Assembly: GCA_947652115.1 (NCBI GenBank)
Contig: OX393562.1
Coordinates: 27,339,911 to 27,403,910 of the forward strand
Direction: 5' to 3'
Source of the DNA: Blastomussa wellsi
Lineage: Eukaryota; Cnidaria; Anthozoa; Scleractinia; Plerogyridae
Length of the DNA: 64,000 nucleotides
Shown here in pieces: positions 34,701 to 47,431 of the stretch. The notes beneath the pieces were generated by a model that saw only the letters and a list, made by a program, of their open reading frames with translations, was not told where the DNA came from and made no database searches. Position numbers and translations under genes: made by a program. The number at the start of each line of letters is the position of its first letter. Positions within the stretch are counted from its first letter, which is position 1.

Positions 34701-35758
34701 ATGCTTACAAAAGCCCTGAAAATTTATATTATAAACATTACGTAATTCAACCGAAGATGCCATTACTTTTAACTTTAGTTTGAAATGTTTGGTTGTTTGG
34801 TTAAATTTTAGTTTCGCTATTTATGAAGCGCAAATTTCTTGCAGCATTTCCATAACTAGAAAATACTTTAACTTTTAACCTTTAGTTTAACGTGGCAGTC
34901 GTAGCTCCTTCGTTTAATGACTTCACCGGATCCGGAGCCGACGCGCGCTCGTGAAGTACATCGCTGAATTCTCCCGTCGGCGACATTCCCAAGTCGAACC
35001 TGACTTTTAAGAGTCTACATTTCATTGCAGAAGGTTGTTTAAACTATCGAGGTTAAAATTGCCTCGCAAAATACTCCCAACTCGAAGATCCCTCACAGTC
35101 ACTGATGACTGTGATCGTCTTCCAATTTTGCTCGTGTATCTGCAGTTGATATATTTCAACCGAAACACGTATTAGCAAAGAAATGTCGTAATTCTATTAA
35201 TACACTTCAAAAGGTGGCGAGGGAATAAACATTCTTTGACGCTATAAAGTACAATAACAAGACTGATATCGATAAACTCCAATACGCCGACCAATCCGCC
35301 ATGTTTTGTTCCGCCATGTTTACTATTAGCTGAAACCGCTGACCAACCGGAAAATGTATGGGCGCAAAATAGAACGTGGATCAGTCGAAAACAGGGAGGG
35401 GGAGGGCTTTCCATTTACGTTCAGTTAGACTACGAAACGAAACCTGGGAGACGCGCCCACGCGGCGAGGCACGTTTCGCGCGGACATTTTTTCGCTTCGC
35501 ACTCGGACTAAGAAAAAAGGGACTGCTCGTAGTCTACAATACACGAAACGTGACTTGCGCACCCACGTATTGTGGAGGTGTTGTGTTACAACGATTTGAA
35601 TTTATATACTGTACATGTGGTACTTCGCCTCAGTTAACCTCAATGTCTGTTGTCTCGCTTCTCAAACCGACCCGAACCCTTTCACACGAGTTATGCCAAT
35701 AGCAAAACATTCCAAGTATCAAAGTATGGTCTTCCTTGCTAAGGTTGATTGTTTGGTT

Positions 35759-35815
35759 GATTGATTGACTGGCCGACTGACTGACTGACTGACTGACTGA
35801 CTGACTGATTGATAT
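35759..35815 (+). repeat. (GACT)n microsatellite
   Basis: Seven consecutive GACT units (TGACTGACTGACTGACTGA...) flanked by GATT-rich sequence, 35779-35810. Confidence 0.9.
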
Positions 35816-35993
35816 TGAGTTTTGATGTTGCGGTAGGGGTGCGAGAGCCGGTTTAGGGTTTAAATTTGTGAGTATTTTAGAATGGATGTTTCTGAGTTCT
35901 TGCAAGAGGTGCTCAGATATTTCTGGTTCCGTGCTGTTCTAATGTGACCTTCAAATTCCCAATCTATAAGCGCGGAAAACCGACGGGGTTAAT

Positions 35994-36246
35994 CTTCATA
36001 ACGAGGTTGCGGTTGGGCCTGTGCACGAAGAGCAAGCCTCTTAGGACGCATAATTTGGTTGGCTGATCAAACAAAGGAAGTCCAATCACATCAGCCGTTT
36101 CAAACCAACTTACGACAAAGGGATTTTAAAACGGATGATGTGATTGGACTCCCTTGTTTTATTCTAACCAATCAAATCATGTGTCCCCAGAGACACTTGT
36201 TCCTGGTGCACAGGCCCAGCCGGCTAAGAGGGACAAGTGGCTCTGA
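35994..36246. mobile_element. MITE-like foldback element
   Basis: Ends carry GCACGAAGAGCAAGCCTCTT and TTGTTCCTGGTGCACAGGCC...CCGGCTAAGAGGGACAAG. The inner arms AAGTCCAATCACATCAGCCG and GATGATGTGATTGGACT are inverted to each other. The element at 63573-63842 has the same arms. Confidence 0.75.
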
Positions 36247-37005
36247 TGAACAGAATACAATGATCAGTGAATACACATTCATGATACGAGAGAAAAACGA
36301 GAGAATGTCTGAAAATGTGAGTATTTTGGCAATTGGTCACTCTGGTCAAGTTTAGCCTCTAAAATTAAATTATCCATTTTTCTTTTTTTACGCCAGAGCG
36401 TTAACTGTCACAGTATCACAATCCTGCGCAGAAAACGTGGGTTGTAGCAAAGGTCAGCATGTACTGACCTCAGTGACTTAATAAGATTAGTTTAGACAGA
36501 CCACAGATTTTAGTGGGCGTATCTCATTGCCCATTTTAATGAACATCATTTTAAGCCTCTGTCGGGAACATCATATGAAGGTAAGAAAAAATGAAACAAA
36601 ATACAGTGTATGCACGCGTGTTACGACAAATACGCCAACTAACTTCGGTAAACACTTTAGGAGTATTATCAGATTACGCCTACTTATTTTTAATTCAGTT
36701 CCTCCAATTTGACAATTACGTGCTTTTTAAAGTTTTCTTTCATCTATAACTGATTATAATAATAAGCTGGAATATGATGATAGCAATTTTTAGTTAAATG
36801 TAAAATTCAATTATAATTAATTTTCGAACAGTGCAGTGTCGCCACAGTCAATATAGCAATACAAGCAATATAGACCGGTGTTTTTGTACCTGTCCTTAGA
36901 ACAAAGTCTCTAAAAAAACCTTTGAATGCAGGGAACCACACAAAGAAAAGTAATAGGCAGTACCTAGTTCGTACAAGACTTCATCACTGTAACGTGTAGA
37001 AAAAA

Positions 37006-37233
37006 AACAATTAAAACTGCAAGGCCGGCACTACGGCACTGGACACATTTAATAGGCCAATATTTCGACTAGTGCAACTAGTCTTCTCAGTCAGGGCCAG
37101 TGCTGCTATGAAAGAAACCGTTATTTCTTTCATAGCAGCACTGGCTCTTAAGAAGACTAGTTGTACTAGTCGAAATATTGGCCCATTAAAAGTGTTCTCT
37201 GCCGTAGTACCAGCCTTTCAGTTTTAACTGTTT
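37006..37233. mobile_element. 228-bp foldback element
   Basis: Nearly the whole stretch is one imperfect hairpin. AACAATTAAAACTG at the left pairs with CAGTTTTAACTGTT at the right. GGCCAATATTTCGACTAGTG pairs with ACTAGTCGAAATATTGGCC, and CAGTGCTGCTATGAAAGAAA pairs with TTTCTTTCATAGCAGCACTG around a short centre. No coding capacity. Confidence 0.85.
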
Positions 37234-37778
37234 ATTCTAAAGTCTCTAAACTCTAAGTGCTACGGCCATGAATGGTTACGCCATTGCATTATCCAGTATT
37301 GGCTACACGGTTTTAATACGTAATTTAAACCGATCTTTGTAATTTAGTATATTGCCTACAATTCATTTCACTTTTCTTTTTATTTCACAAACGCTTTGTC
37401 GCTTTTCCTGTAAAACGGTCTGGTAAACAAGTCATTCAAGAATTCCTTCCGTCACGATACTTGTACCGTCTGACCAAGCAAAAGATCCCGGATGGTAGCA
37501 TGCACCTCTTCTAATCCCACCAAGTTATTGATCAAATTCCCCAAAACCCATACGGCCATGTTACAAGTCAGTTTTGTTTTATTTTCATCTTTTAATTTAA
37601 TGCTTCATTTTATTTCGTATTGAAAAACCTTTGTTCTGAATGCAGGTACAAAACACCTATGCAACTGACGCCTTAGGAACAATCCGATTATTAATTTTGC
37701 GAAACAGCTTACCTACGCCGACAGTCGACACAGTTGTTTGAACAATTGCCATGTCTCGATGAATTGCCTCCCTTGAGT

Positions 37779-37806
37779 AATTCAATTCAATTCAATTCTT
37801 TATTTT
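37779..37806 (+). repeat. (AATTC)n microsatellite
   Basis: AATTCAATTCAATTCAATTC followed by TTTATTTTTAC. Such runs often mark the 3' end of a LINE (here in reverse orientation), but no RT sequence was recognised next to it. Confidence 0.7.
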
Positions 37807-38849
37807 TACTATAAAAGACCAATTTAATATATTAATTATTACAATAAAAATGAAAATAATTTTAAAATTAGGAGATGTAGCGACACAACGAAAAAACATT
37901 TTTTGAGTAATCCCCAACCCTTGTATCTCTACCCATCTCTCTTTTCATTCCTCCGTTTCTTTCCAACCGGGATGAGAATTAATCGAGTTCTGATTCCAGG
38001 AACTTATTGACACACTGGAGATATTTAAAAAACCAGTGGAGACGAAACTGGGTTTGTGAAAGGAGTTGAAATTGCGACATAGCCATAGACATGGATACAG
38101 CATTTGACCCACGTTTGGGCCGAGACGGGTGCTGCTGCCCACTGGGGGGTTTGAAAAAACACCTTCCCTGGTCATAGCCTAGATGAAAACATTTTTTACA
38201 GCGCCTGAAAATGATCTTATGTTGAATATAATAACCGGCTAAATAAATACTGATTTCTGATTTCGGATTGCTTAAAATTTGATACCATACAGTAGCTAGG
38301 ACGGGTCCATACCCTGTTTAGAACAGACTCGCTTGAATATATATCCTCTTCAGGGCGCAGGCTAGGGCCAAAAACCATATCCTATCCAGAGGCACGTCCC
38401 CGTACAGAGGAGTGCTCCACCCCCAGGTGGGAGGAACATATAGGTGCCTGGCAACCGAGTTACGCAGTAACAACAAATGGTTGCCAAGGTCTTATTAGTG
38501 AACTGAGAGTAATTCTTCGCAACAGCTTTAATTTTTGACACTTGATTCGCCCCGTTGCCCGACACTACTATGTCTACGATTCAAAGAAAAATGCAGACTT
38601 TCAATCCCTCCACTCCACCAACTTAAAAGAAGTTCAACATTTAGAAAGCAGCCTGTGTTTATTGTGCACCCTATGTGACTTTTATGATTAAGAAATCATA
38701 ATCGCCTCTGGCTATAATTCGAGGAAACTCTGCAGTTTATTTTCGACATAAAATTGATGAAGAAGTATGTTTTCTGTAGAGGTTCGTTGCTAACTGAGAA
38801 TGTGCTATCTATGTCTATAGCTACAGAAAGGAAAAGAAAAAAGATTTCG

Positions 38850-38920
38850 TTGCACATTTGAACTCGGATCACTGGATTCAAAGTACAGATTGCTAGCCAT
38901 TCCATTAAGAGGCCACATCT
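38850..38920 (-). pseudogene. tRNA-Gln(TTG)-like pseudogene
   Basis: T arm and anticodon arm (TTTGAACTCGGATCACTGGA, TTCAAAGTACAGAT on plus) match tRNA-Gln(TTG), but the acceptor ends do not pair and the D arm is eroded. Confidence 0.7.
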
Positions 38921-39012
38921 GCAGGTATGCTGCAATCATAGTTAGTATATCAATTAAAATTTTTCTTGCCGATATTGACATTTTCAACCAAGGAAACATT
39001 TCTAAAAGAAGA

Positions 39013-39190
39013 GAGGGGGTAAGTTTCTAAAGAAACTGTGGTGGTGCGTCGGTGGGAAGTATAACAAGATAATTTGGTTTCCTCAACTGGGTTGATAGTG
39101 TGAATTGGCCACCGTAAAGAGATTCGAGAATTGACGTTTTGAGCGTTAGCCCTTGGTCGGAGCGAATCTACAACAGTTCTGCCAGGTTTC
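39013..39190 (-). repeat. Dispersed repeat, second copy of the 15166 element
   Basis: Shares GGGGGTAAGTTTCTAAAGAA and the GTGCGTCGGTGGGAAGT block with 15166-15230, then continues with AACTGGGTTGATAGTGTGAA and TGGCCACCGTAAAG, which correspond to CGGTGGCCAATTG and CAACCCAGTTGAT of the other copy in rearranged order. Confidence 0.65.
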
Positions 39191-40003
39191 CCTAACAATT
39201 CACCGGTTCCTTTTCAAACTTGTTGGCGGAGAGCGGTGCTCAGTGAGAATAACGTTCCGATAATAGCAATGTAACGTATCCAAAATACCCTTAATTTCAG
39301 CTTTAAGCGATGATAACTCAAAAGCAAAACTGGTGGTCCCTATTTTTTTCTTATTAAACTATGAATAGCATGTTTATACACAACTTCCTGCACTGTTTAA
39401 ACAAATTCTATGGATATAGTTCTGTAACAACTTCAAGCAACTTTAAATTAAGCTAGGAGTTAAGGTGGCTCCGTTGAATTGTTCTGTCATATGAAAAAAG
39501 GTTTTATCTCAACATAATGATTATTAATTAACGATAAAAATTGGAGGTTGATGAGTTATTAGCACACAAAGCTAAATTTAAGGGTGACGTTTACAGGCTA
39601 TAACGTTGCTATGGTAAACTTGAAAATGAACACCATTTGTTCTTGAAGAATTGGGCATTTAACATCAATAATGGTAGGACTTGTTACACAATAACTGAAA
39701 GAATTCTCGCGCGCCCATTGGTCGAGAGCTGTGGTCGATGGCAGTATAGACCATGAAAATGATGCATATAACGCAATATAAAAAACATACGAAATACTTG
39801 ATAAATTTTCCCCACTTTTCGATGTAAAATAATCTGGTGAGTTGTAAAAGTAAGCTGTTACTGTTTATAAAACGACCAAATTTTCCCATGGTCTACACTC
39901 GTATAAACCATAGAAATGACGCCATAAAATGTTTTACCGTGAAACCACTCACCTTCCAGTTGAGTTATGGACATTTTATGACGTCACTTCTATGGTCTAT
40001 TTA

Positions 40004-40187
40004 AGCAATAGACCACAAGTTTCTATGGTTTATAAGCTGATAAACCACGCGGGATTTTGGCAGAACACGAGAAGAATTTGTAAATCACGAGCCGCAGGCG
40101 AGTGATTTACGAATTGTTCGAGTGTTCTTCCAACATCCCAAGTGGGTTATCAGCCTATAAACCATAGAAACTTGTGGTCTATTGCTT
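40004..40187. mobile_element. 184-bp foldback element
   Basis: AAGCAATAGACCACAAGTTT at the left is inverted at the right as AAACTTGTGGTCTATTGCTT; arms continue through CTATGGTTTATAAGCTGATA. The centre contains a second hairpin (AATCACGAGCCGCAGGCGAG against GTGATTTACG). Confidence 0.8.
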
Positions 40188-40409
40188 TTATATAATAATT
40201 CAGAAGACGCGCGATTTTTCCATGAGTTTACTGGCACAATAAACCATAGCTGATTGACCAATCAGAGCGCGCGCATTGATTTGGTTATTATAAAATAGAT
40301 TGTAGGTCATGGAAAAATTTGGTCGATATTTTATATTGACCCATCGAGGTGTAGGAGCTCGAAAATGCTGTGAATACAAAACATGTCGACTACAAAATCG
40401 ATAACATAA

Positions 40410-43400
40410 CACTGCACCATGTTTATTCCCTATTTGTTTGGCATTCAAACATTTCTTTCAAAGTTGAAAACATAGCTTTCAGTTGTTCGCTGTTTTGTAA
40501 TTACATTAAGTCAGCTGGAATATGAAAGATTGAATAGTATATCATATCAAACTAGAGCGATCATAATTAATAACAATACAAAATCAGAACTTACTTTACA
40601 CACGATTTTGTACATCAATTTCTAATCACGACAACTATTGACCTGCTGTGTACATTGCAATCATCAGGCGGGTGTGGAGTGCCCGGTATTTTTCCGCACG
40701 TAAATCTCTTCAGCTTGTACCCAATGTTGAGAGGTTTGTTCTGTTTCGCTCGTAAATTTCACAAAAATTGTGACGTCACTAAGTTAGCTCACCAACTTCG
40801 CTAAAACAAGCGACATGAACTGACACAGAAAAAAAAACTATATTTAACTGAAGGACTCAAATGTTTTGGAATTGCGGTAGTGAAGTCATGTTATATCCCT
40901 TGTTTTAAAAGATCTTTAAAATCCCCTCAAAAAATAAAGAAACAGCCACCCAAAACGCAGCAATACAACACGGCTTATGTTACAAGTTGGTTGGTTTACT
41001 GCAAACTGTTCAGTTCAAAAGGAACGATATTCCCTTTCAAGCGAAGATCTTTCCTTACATCGAGCTTGTGGGGTATAAGTGACGTCTAACAATCTTATTT
41101 TCAATGTTATATTACAGCACGTTGACGCTGCGTAAACCTCTCACGGACGACCTCTTGAGTACAGCTTCCTCCACGGACTCTTCTTGAGGAAACCTGAACT
41201 TGTTGTTAAGACCTTTCCCTTTGTTTCCAAATTCGGAGTCCTTAGCCACATCCCTGAATGGAGGCTTCTTTGTTGTGGGGGCGGTAGTGGCAGGGGTAGC
41301 GGTGGGGCCTGTGGTAGCACTGGTTGCAGGAGTGGTCACAGCGGCGCCACCTGTAACAAAGCAAGGTCATGTAAATAAGCGCCGAGTAGCAAGGAACGGG
41401 CAAACAACTAATCGGTTCCCCTTTCTCTACAATTAACATAACGCTGCGTAGGTTGTGGATTACCTGACATCAAAAGAAATTTAAGCGTCCAGCTAAGTCT
41501 GGATGTGATACGAATGTGTTTAGGGCAGTTGGGGCACATTCTTGCTGTAGGAACATTTATGAAACAGTGGAAAAACCCGCCTTATATCACTGTCAACCCG
41601 CCCTCTTTCACTGACTGAGGGAGTTATAACCAAATTGTGCCACTGACAAGCAAGTGGTGAACTGTGAACTAATTATGAGAATTACCAAATATATCCAGTA
41701 CTTTGGTTGGGAAACGGGTAAGTTGATATTTGGCCCTAAAGTTTGATTGGTTAAAAATGAGAAAAAAGAGAAACGAAAATAGTCCCGGAAGGATTTACCC
41801 TGCCAGCTGAGTATATAATTCAATGAAGAATTAATCCTTGGCAACAAAATCGAATTGTCCATCCTTTTCAGAAAATTAAATTGAAGGATTCTAAAAATAA
41901 TATCCACATTTTCAACTTATAATGTACGCTATTGGAATTTGTCATCTTTGTTTTTCTGAAGTATCCAAAACAATAATATATATTGAAGATTTTATATCGA
42001 ATGATGAAGATTTAAATGCTGTGAACGGGTTGCTTGTTGCATGCTTTCACTTTTCCACTTTGTTCTTTCCAGTTAGTTGAGAGGGTTGGCTTCGTTTCTC
42101 TTATCACATTCAGAGCAAAATTATGAAATGGTGTCTGACCCTTCTTCTAACTCAACATGCTTCTATCGCCTACTGATTGGTGGACCGATGGTTTATGGAA
42201 TTTGACCTTTGACCTCCAGTTCTTTAATGAGAACGGCTGAATGATATGTCGAGCACATAATTTTTATTATGGTTTAATCGAAGGCACCAAAAGCCAGATT
42301 TGCCCTGATTAATTAAGCACCTAGTTACATTCATGGCTTTCAAGAAGGTCACTTCAATTAATCTGCATACTTTTTCAACTGGACCTAATTATACGCAAGT
42401 AAAAAGCACTCTTATAATTTGCTTGGATGTAGTTTTTCTCGCGCTACATTAACCTCACAGGTAAATAAATTTGTTGGTTTCAGTTTGTTACCAATGAAAT
42501 TCGAATAAATTGTAACTCTGCATACCGTACTTTTAATTTTTCGGTTCAGCTATTTTGATTTCCTGGACGTGACTATCACTTCTAAAAAAACTTTGCTCTT
42601 TATGTAATTAAGTAATATGACAGCCCTTGTGCGATTGAAAGTAAATATAGCTCGTATTTTCAAGGAATGAATTTTCCCCGCTTATATTAATGGGACTTCG
42701 GTTCGTGCGATGATTACCAAGTAAAGATGCTTAGCTAGGTAACGCATAAATCGCAGTAGATGGGGTGCTGAAGCCAGGAAATCAATTTATGGAATGATTT
42801 TGGAGAACTCCCAACTCAGCTACAGGGTATCCTTCTACGGACCAATCATTCTCTACATTATACAATAAAACTTGAAGGAAGGCTTTCAGGCGTACTAACT
42901 TAATACTACCTATGTTTATTTCCATGCAAGTTTTTTTAAACACTTCTTTCAAATTGAAAGTACAGCCTTAACAAGTTTAATACTCTGTAGTTGAGCATAA
43001 AAAGAAACCACAATGTTAAAACATTAACTAAATCATAGCTTAATATACACGCAGTCTATACATTGATCTTCTTATCGTCACATCTTTCCATCCTGATAAT
43101 AAATGAACGTAACTATACTGAAATCATCCGTGCATTTTTCTTCTGTGTAGAATCTTTACATTTTGTGTCCATTAGTAAGAAGTTGGTTCTATTCCCGTCG
43201 CAACTTTCACAGCAATTGTTAACGTCACTCAGTTAACCCACAAATCACGAATTATTACAAAACAGGCAACTTTTTGCCACCAAAAAATTGTTTTTAGTAA
43301 ATTGTTGTAAGTGAAATGTTACATCATTGGTTTGAAAGTCAGTCGAAAAAAAGAAGCTCTGAAGTGTAGCAACTTTAATCAAAGACCTAAGTTACACCTT

Positions 43401-43690
43401 GGATAGATTAAGGAAGTCTTCATTTTCTAGCGCACAACAGCAGCGAGCTTGTTCAAGAAAGTGACGACAAACAATCGGATTGTTAATGTTATTTTATAGC
43501 GCGTTTTCATTGCGTATTTCTCGCGCAGACGACTTCTAGAGAACTGCTTCTTCCACTGATTCTTCTTCAGGATGATTGAGCCTGTTCCTCAGCACCTTTC
43601 CCTTTTGCCCCAGAGCTTCATCCCTATAATTATCGCCAGGGTATCCTCCTGTGTAGCCCCCTGATCGTGGGGTTGTACGGTAATGATTAC
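40410..43690 (-). repeat. Segmental duplication of a 3' terminal exon and flank
   Basis: The coding end and the non-coding flank are both duplicated. CATTTCTTTCAAAGTTGAAA near 40448 matches CACTTCTTTCAAATTGAAAG near 42940. TTCACAAAAATTGTGACGTC near 40757 matches TTCACAGCAATTGTTAACGT near 43206. AATGTTATATTACAGCACGT near 41103 matches AATGTTATTTTATAGCGCGT near 43486. Copies are about 40410-41350 and 42900-43690. Confidence 0.75.
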
Positions 43691-46600
43691 CTTTCAAACA
43701 AGATTCATTCAACACATGCATATAACTTCACTTCATGCAGTAGAGGAGTAAAAATGTCGTTTGTAGTAAGTCTTCGTTACATGTTTCGTTGAAACATTTG
43801 TCAAGTTTTCCGAGTTTTGTTAGCCAATCAAAGAATAACGAGAGCACTCGAGAGTTCTCTTTGCGTAATTAGAAACCGCGAAAAGTGCGAGCTCTGTTCA
43901 GTGCACTAGTAAGAGAAAGAGGAAACTGTCAACTAGAAGATAATAGTCCAGGCGTGTAGGATTATAGGATTATGTCTGTGTGTCAAGGAAAACGTCAGTA
44001 ACTTTTTAAACAAGATATAAAAGTCAGACACGGACTAAATAAAAAAATACCTGGAAGACACATTTTTGCTATAGCTTCGATCTCAGCCTTGTTCAGAGCA
44101 TAGTTGTAGATCCTGAATTCATCGATGAATCCCATGAGAGGACGACCGGCCTTGTGGTCTCCGACACCAGCGCGCGACAACCAATCCCGTGAAAGCAATC
44201 CTCCGCCAATAGTCATGTTACGGAGCTCACCATTGACATAAATCTTGGACTTGCCGGTGGCTGAGTCGTAGGTGCCTGCAATGTGAGTCCATTGGTCTGG
44301 AAAAGAAGCGAGAACAAATGAGATGGAGGGAGTGTTGCATCAAAGAAGTTTCCTGAAGGCAAGCGCAGAGGAGAAGGGCAATCTTAATTTGTATAAACGG
44401 TTACTTGAGGATTTTTGGAATGGAGTGGAGCAAATAGCGAGAAAGTTATCATTTTAGAGAGATGTAAAGTTTAGAGACCTTAACTGATCATGATTTGCTC
44501 ACTTTTTTGTCTAGTTTTGTGATTTACTTTCATTTTCTGACAAAAAAACCTGAATTTGTTCCTGCAGGGCAGCAAGATGGTTTTTTCCATTGCTTGTGCA
44601 TAAATAGACCCTGATATAACACGATACATACCTTTCGGGACTTGCTTTCCCTCAGCGGTGCAACTGAAAATGATATGCTGGGTTTCATTCCTGTGAAACC
44701 AACGCACGGAACCGTAGTTCACTTCGAAGTGGAACTGACCGCACTGATGACTGATGCCAATGGTGTCAAACACGGAGCGGCTACCTTCGATGTCCTTCAA
44801 GTTGATGAAAGCAGCTACTGTCACACCCTCTCTGGGCTTGGCCTGGAAAGTGTCCCCGTGGAAAAGAATATCGCCACAGTAGGTGTAAGCTGCGTTTCCG
44901 CATTTGCTTTGAGGAAAGTTGACAACAATAGCACCGTCTTGCATAATGCCATTGTTGGCGTAGTTTGTGGAATCTTCAACCACGGCTCCTTTAGTTTCAT
45001 TGAACTGTAAGTGTGCTACGAGGCGCTCTGTTATGGAAAAGAAGTGGCATTATTGTCTTGGGAATTTCAAGATGTGATTCAGCGTTATAACTTTAAATAT
45101 TCCATGCTCCATTCACCATCATTTTTTTTATTGTTGTTGAAATGCGCACTATATACATACTCGTTTAGAGAATTTGACGTTAAAATCAATATTTTTTGCT
45201 TCTTCCAGTGAATTGAATATCAAGAAATAATTCTAAATTTCCCTCAGAAACTTCAGATAAACTACAAAACATGCCCACTTTTAGACGACTTCAAGCCGTT
45301 GCACATTAATGGCTGGTAGTATGCGAGAGCTCAACCAGTCAGCTTGTAGCATTTGCATTCTAGAATACCAGACAAATTCTTCCAATGCCCTTTATGCATT
45401 AATTGATTGTAGTCAGTTCAAAATGGAAAGAGAAAATGAATGCTTTTCACTACTTACTGTCGACACCCAAGTTAGACGAAGACCCGCTGTTCACCATGGT
45501 AGGAATTCCCTGTTTTTTGGATAAGTACTGGCCTGGTTTAGGATGCCGGCATGAAGCCATTGCACCTGTGATAAAAGGTATAATCGAAATGAACCAGAGG
45601 TCATTTTTACTGGCGAAGTAAAGCTTTTGCGTGCAAAGCTACTCATCACAAATCAATAAACCTGACTGACAAGTTTTCAGGTGTTCCGATTTATACAAAA
45701 TAATGTAATTCTGAGACAGGATAGTAGCTTAAAAAATACAATGAGGAAGATAAGTTTTCTGGATGGGCACTTTTATTTTGCCGTTGGCTATGGAAGGACC
45801 AGTGCAGGAATAGGAGAGAGAAAAACGGCACAGGAAAAACTTCACTTCTCAAAAATCTTCTGCATTGTTTGTTTTATTTTGACTAAAAACTTCACCAGAC
45901 AATCAGAATTCTTGCGAGTTATAGGTAATAAAATCACGTAGTTTGGTTGAATTTAAACGCTTATGCAATGGATTAACGAGGAAGGTGAAATAAAACTAGC
46001 AAATATATGGCGTAAGCACGTGTTCTTGGCCGGTAGAGGTTAGCAGTGTTGACCATTACGTCACGGAGTGTGATTTGTAGAAGCAGGTATCGGTATTGTT
46101 TGGAAAACATGAAATCACTCGCCAATGATTCTGCTGGTCGACTGCAGAAAAAACAATTCTTCCTACAGCAATTTAATTTTACAAAAAATAATTTAGTGTT
46201 ATGAAAACAACACCATTTGAGGGAAGCTTTCTAATTGCTGAAAATAAAAATACTGTTACAATTAGCAGGGTATTTTTTCGACATGAAGCCATGAATATGA
46301 TGGATCCTCAGACAGCGAATATGTATGCAATCATCATGATACTTCCACTGAGCTAAAATATTCTTCAAATAAGCTCTTTCTTAGCGTCTGGCTGAGTTAT
46401 AACTGTGATTCTGAAGCCCTGATGTGTCTTGGAGACACTCAAAACGACACTCGTGATCCCTGTTAGTGAACGTTACGCCTCAACCAACACCCAGTTTCCG
46501 TTATATTCTTAAAATGGAACTGCAGTGCTAAAGCCCAAATTTAGCTCACAAAAATTCTCAAAAGTTCCAGAATTCACAAAATTTCCAAAGCTGCACATTG

Positions 46601-47431
46601 ATCGCCGTCATCACTTATTTCACTTCTGCCCCGAGGCTTCCAGGTCGCAGAATGTATTCATGCGAAATTCATATTTATTAAGGATTAAGCGACAGAACGA
46701 TTCTTAGACCTATTCTATGATATAAAAAGTTTTAGTGCTAAATATAGCCGTGTTTGCATGCTTAAAGAAATATATAGAACGTTAAGATACTTCTATGGTA
46801 AAATCCTTAGCGTCTTCCGCTAAACTGACTTCTTTAAACTCTGTGCAATGTGCAGGTACCTAAATTTTGTGAAATCGCCACTTAGTCGTTTACGACTATT
46901 TACGATTCCCTGGAATACATATATGGGAGATAAAAGACAGTTTTATAAACAATATTATTACAGTTAAGAAACGCTGTGTATCCAGAATAAGAAGTTTCAG
47001 TGGTATTAGCTAAAAAGTGCAGCTATTATCAATTTAGAATTTAAACTATTTGAATATTATTTCCATAACTATTAGTTCGTTCATTCGATAGTTAAAATTG
47101 GTAAATGGAAAGAACTTTAAAAAAAGTCTAGTCAGTAAGGATATCGGTAAATATAGGAAACAATTTCCAGTTACAAGTCATAGGCATTTCGACCAGACTC
47201 CATTGGTATAAGGCAAACCAAGTTCATATGACAAAATATTACCACAAATAAATGTGCGTCGTTCGTCTCAACAAATCTCTAGATAAGTGTATGTTGTTAT
47301 TAAAGTACAAGATATTCAACACTGACAAAAACGAAATATAATAAAGGAAAGAGCCAATCCTTAAGAAATATAAAAACACCACAGTACTTACCAGATATGG
47401 TTAAAGCTAAAACGAAGACGAGTATCTCCAT
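41112..47431 (-). CDS. Secreted laminin-G-like domain protein, isoform with distal last exon
   Basis: Exons, minus strand: 47431-47392 (signal peptide MEILVFVLALTIS), 45565-45458, 45027-44632, 44296-44051, 41350-41112; all junctions phase 1; 342 residues. Exons 3 and 4 form one LamG/concanavalin-like jelly-roll: RLVAHLQFNETKG, DSTNYANNG, FINLKDIEGSRSVFD, then DQWTHIAGTYDSATGKSKIY, VNGELRNM, GFIDEFRIYNYALNKAEI and a closing MCLPG. The last exon encodes a Thr/Pro linker (TTPATSATTGPTATPATT), then EESVEEAVL and a basic tail. The ATG lies just after an acceptor (47437-47438), so a non-coding exon lies upstream, possibly ending at 47898. Role is unknown; extracellular adhesion or matrix is inferred from the fold. 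Confidence 0.85.
43536..43690 (-). CDS. Alternative last exon of the LamG gene
   Basis: After a phase-1 acceptor (TTTGAAAG) this exon encodes a Gly/Tyr-rich linker (RSGGYTGGYPGDNYRDEA), then KGKVLRNRL and EESVEEAVL, then TAG. Spliced to exon 4 (44051) it gives a 314-residue isoform. The C-terminal part is clearly homologous to the exon at 41112-41350 (KGKGLNNKF, EESVEEAVL). The acceptor is weaker than that of the distal exon. Tissue- or stage-specific choice between the two is inferred, not shown. Confidence 0.75.
45600..47390. other. First coding intron of the LamG gene
   Basis: About 1.8 kb, AT-rich, without recognisable gene or repeat. Confidence 0.5.

Larger units (their letters stand above)
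34710..41100. other. Intergenic, dominated by inverted-repeat elements
   Basis: No supportable protein gene. Contains foldback elements at 35994-36246, 37006-37233 and 40004-40187, a GACT microsatellite, an AATTC microsatellite and a dead tRNA-Gln. Short open frames here lack domains. Confidence 0.5.

Noticed and set aside
41184..41436. Plus-strand Gly-rich frames
   Set aside because: Antisense shadows of the Thr/Pro linker in the distal last exon of the LamG gene.
44642..45010. Plus-strand frame of 122 codons
   Set aside because: Antisense to the LamG exon 44632-45027, which has domain motifs and splice sites.
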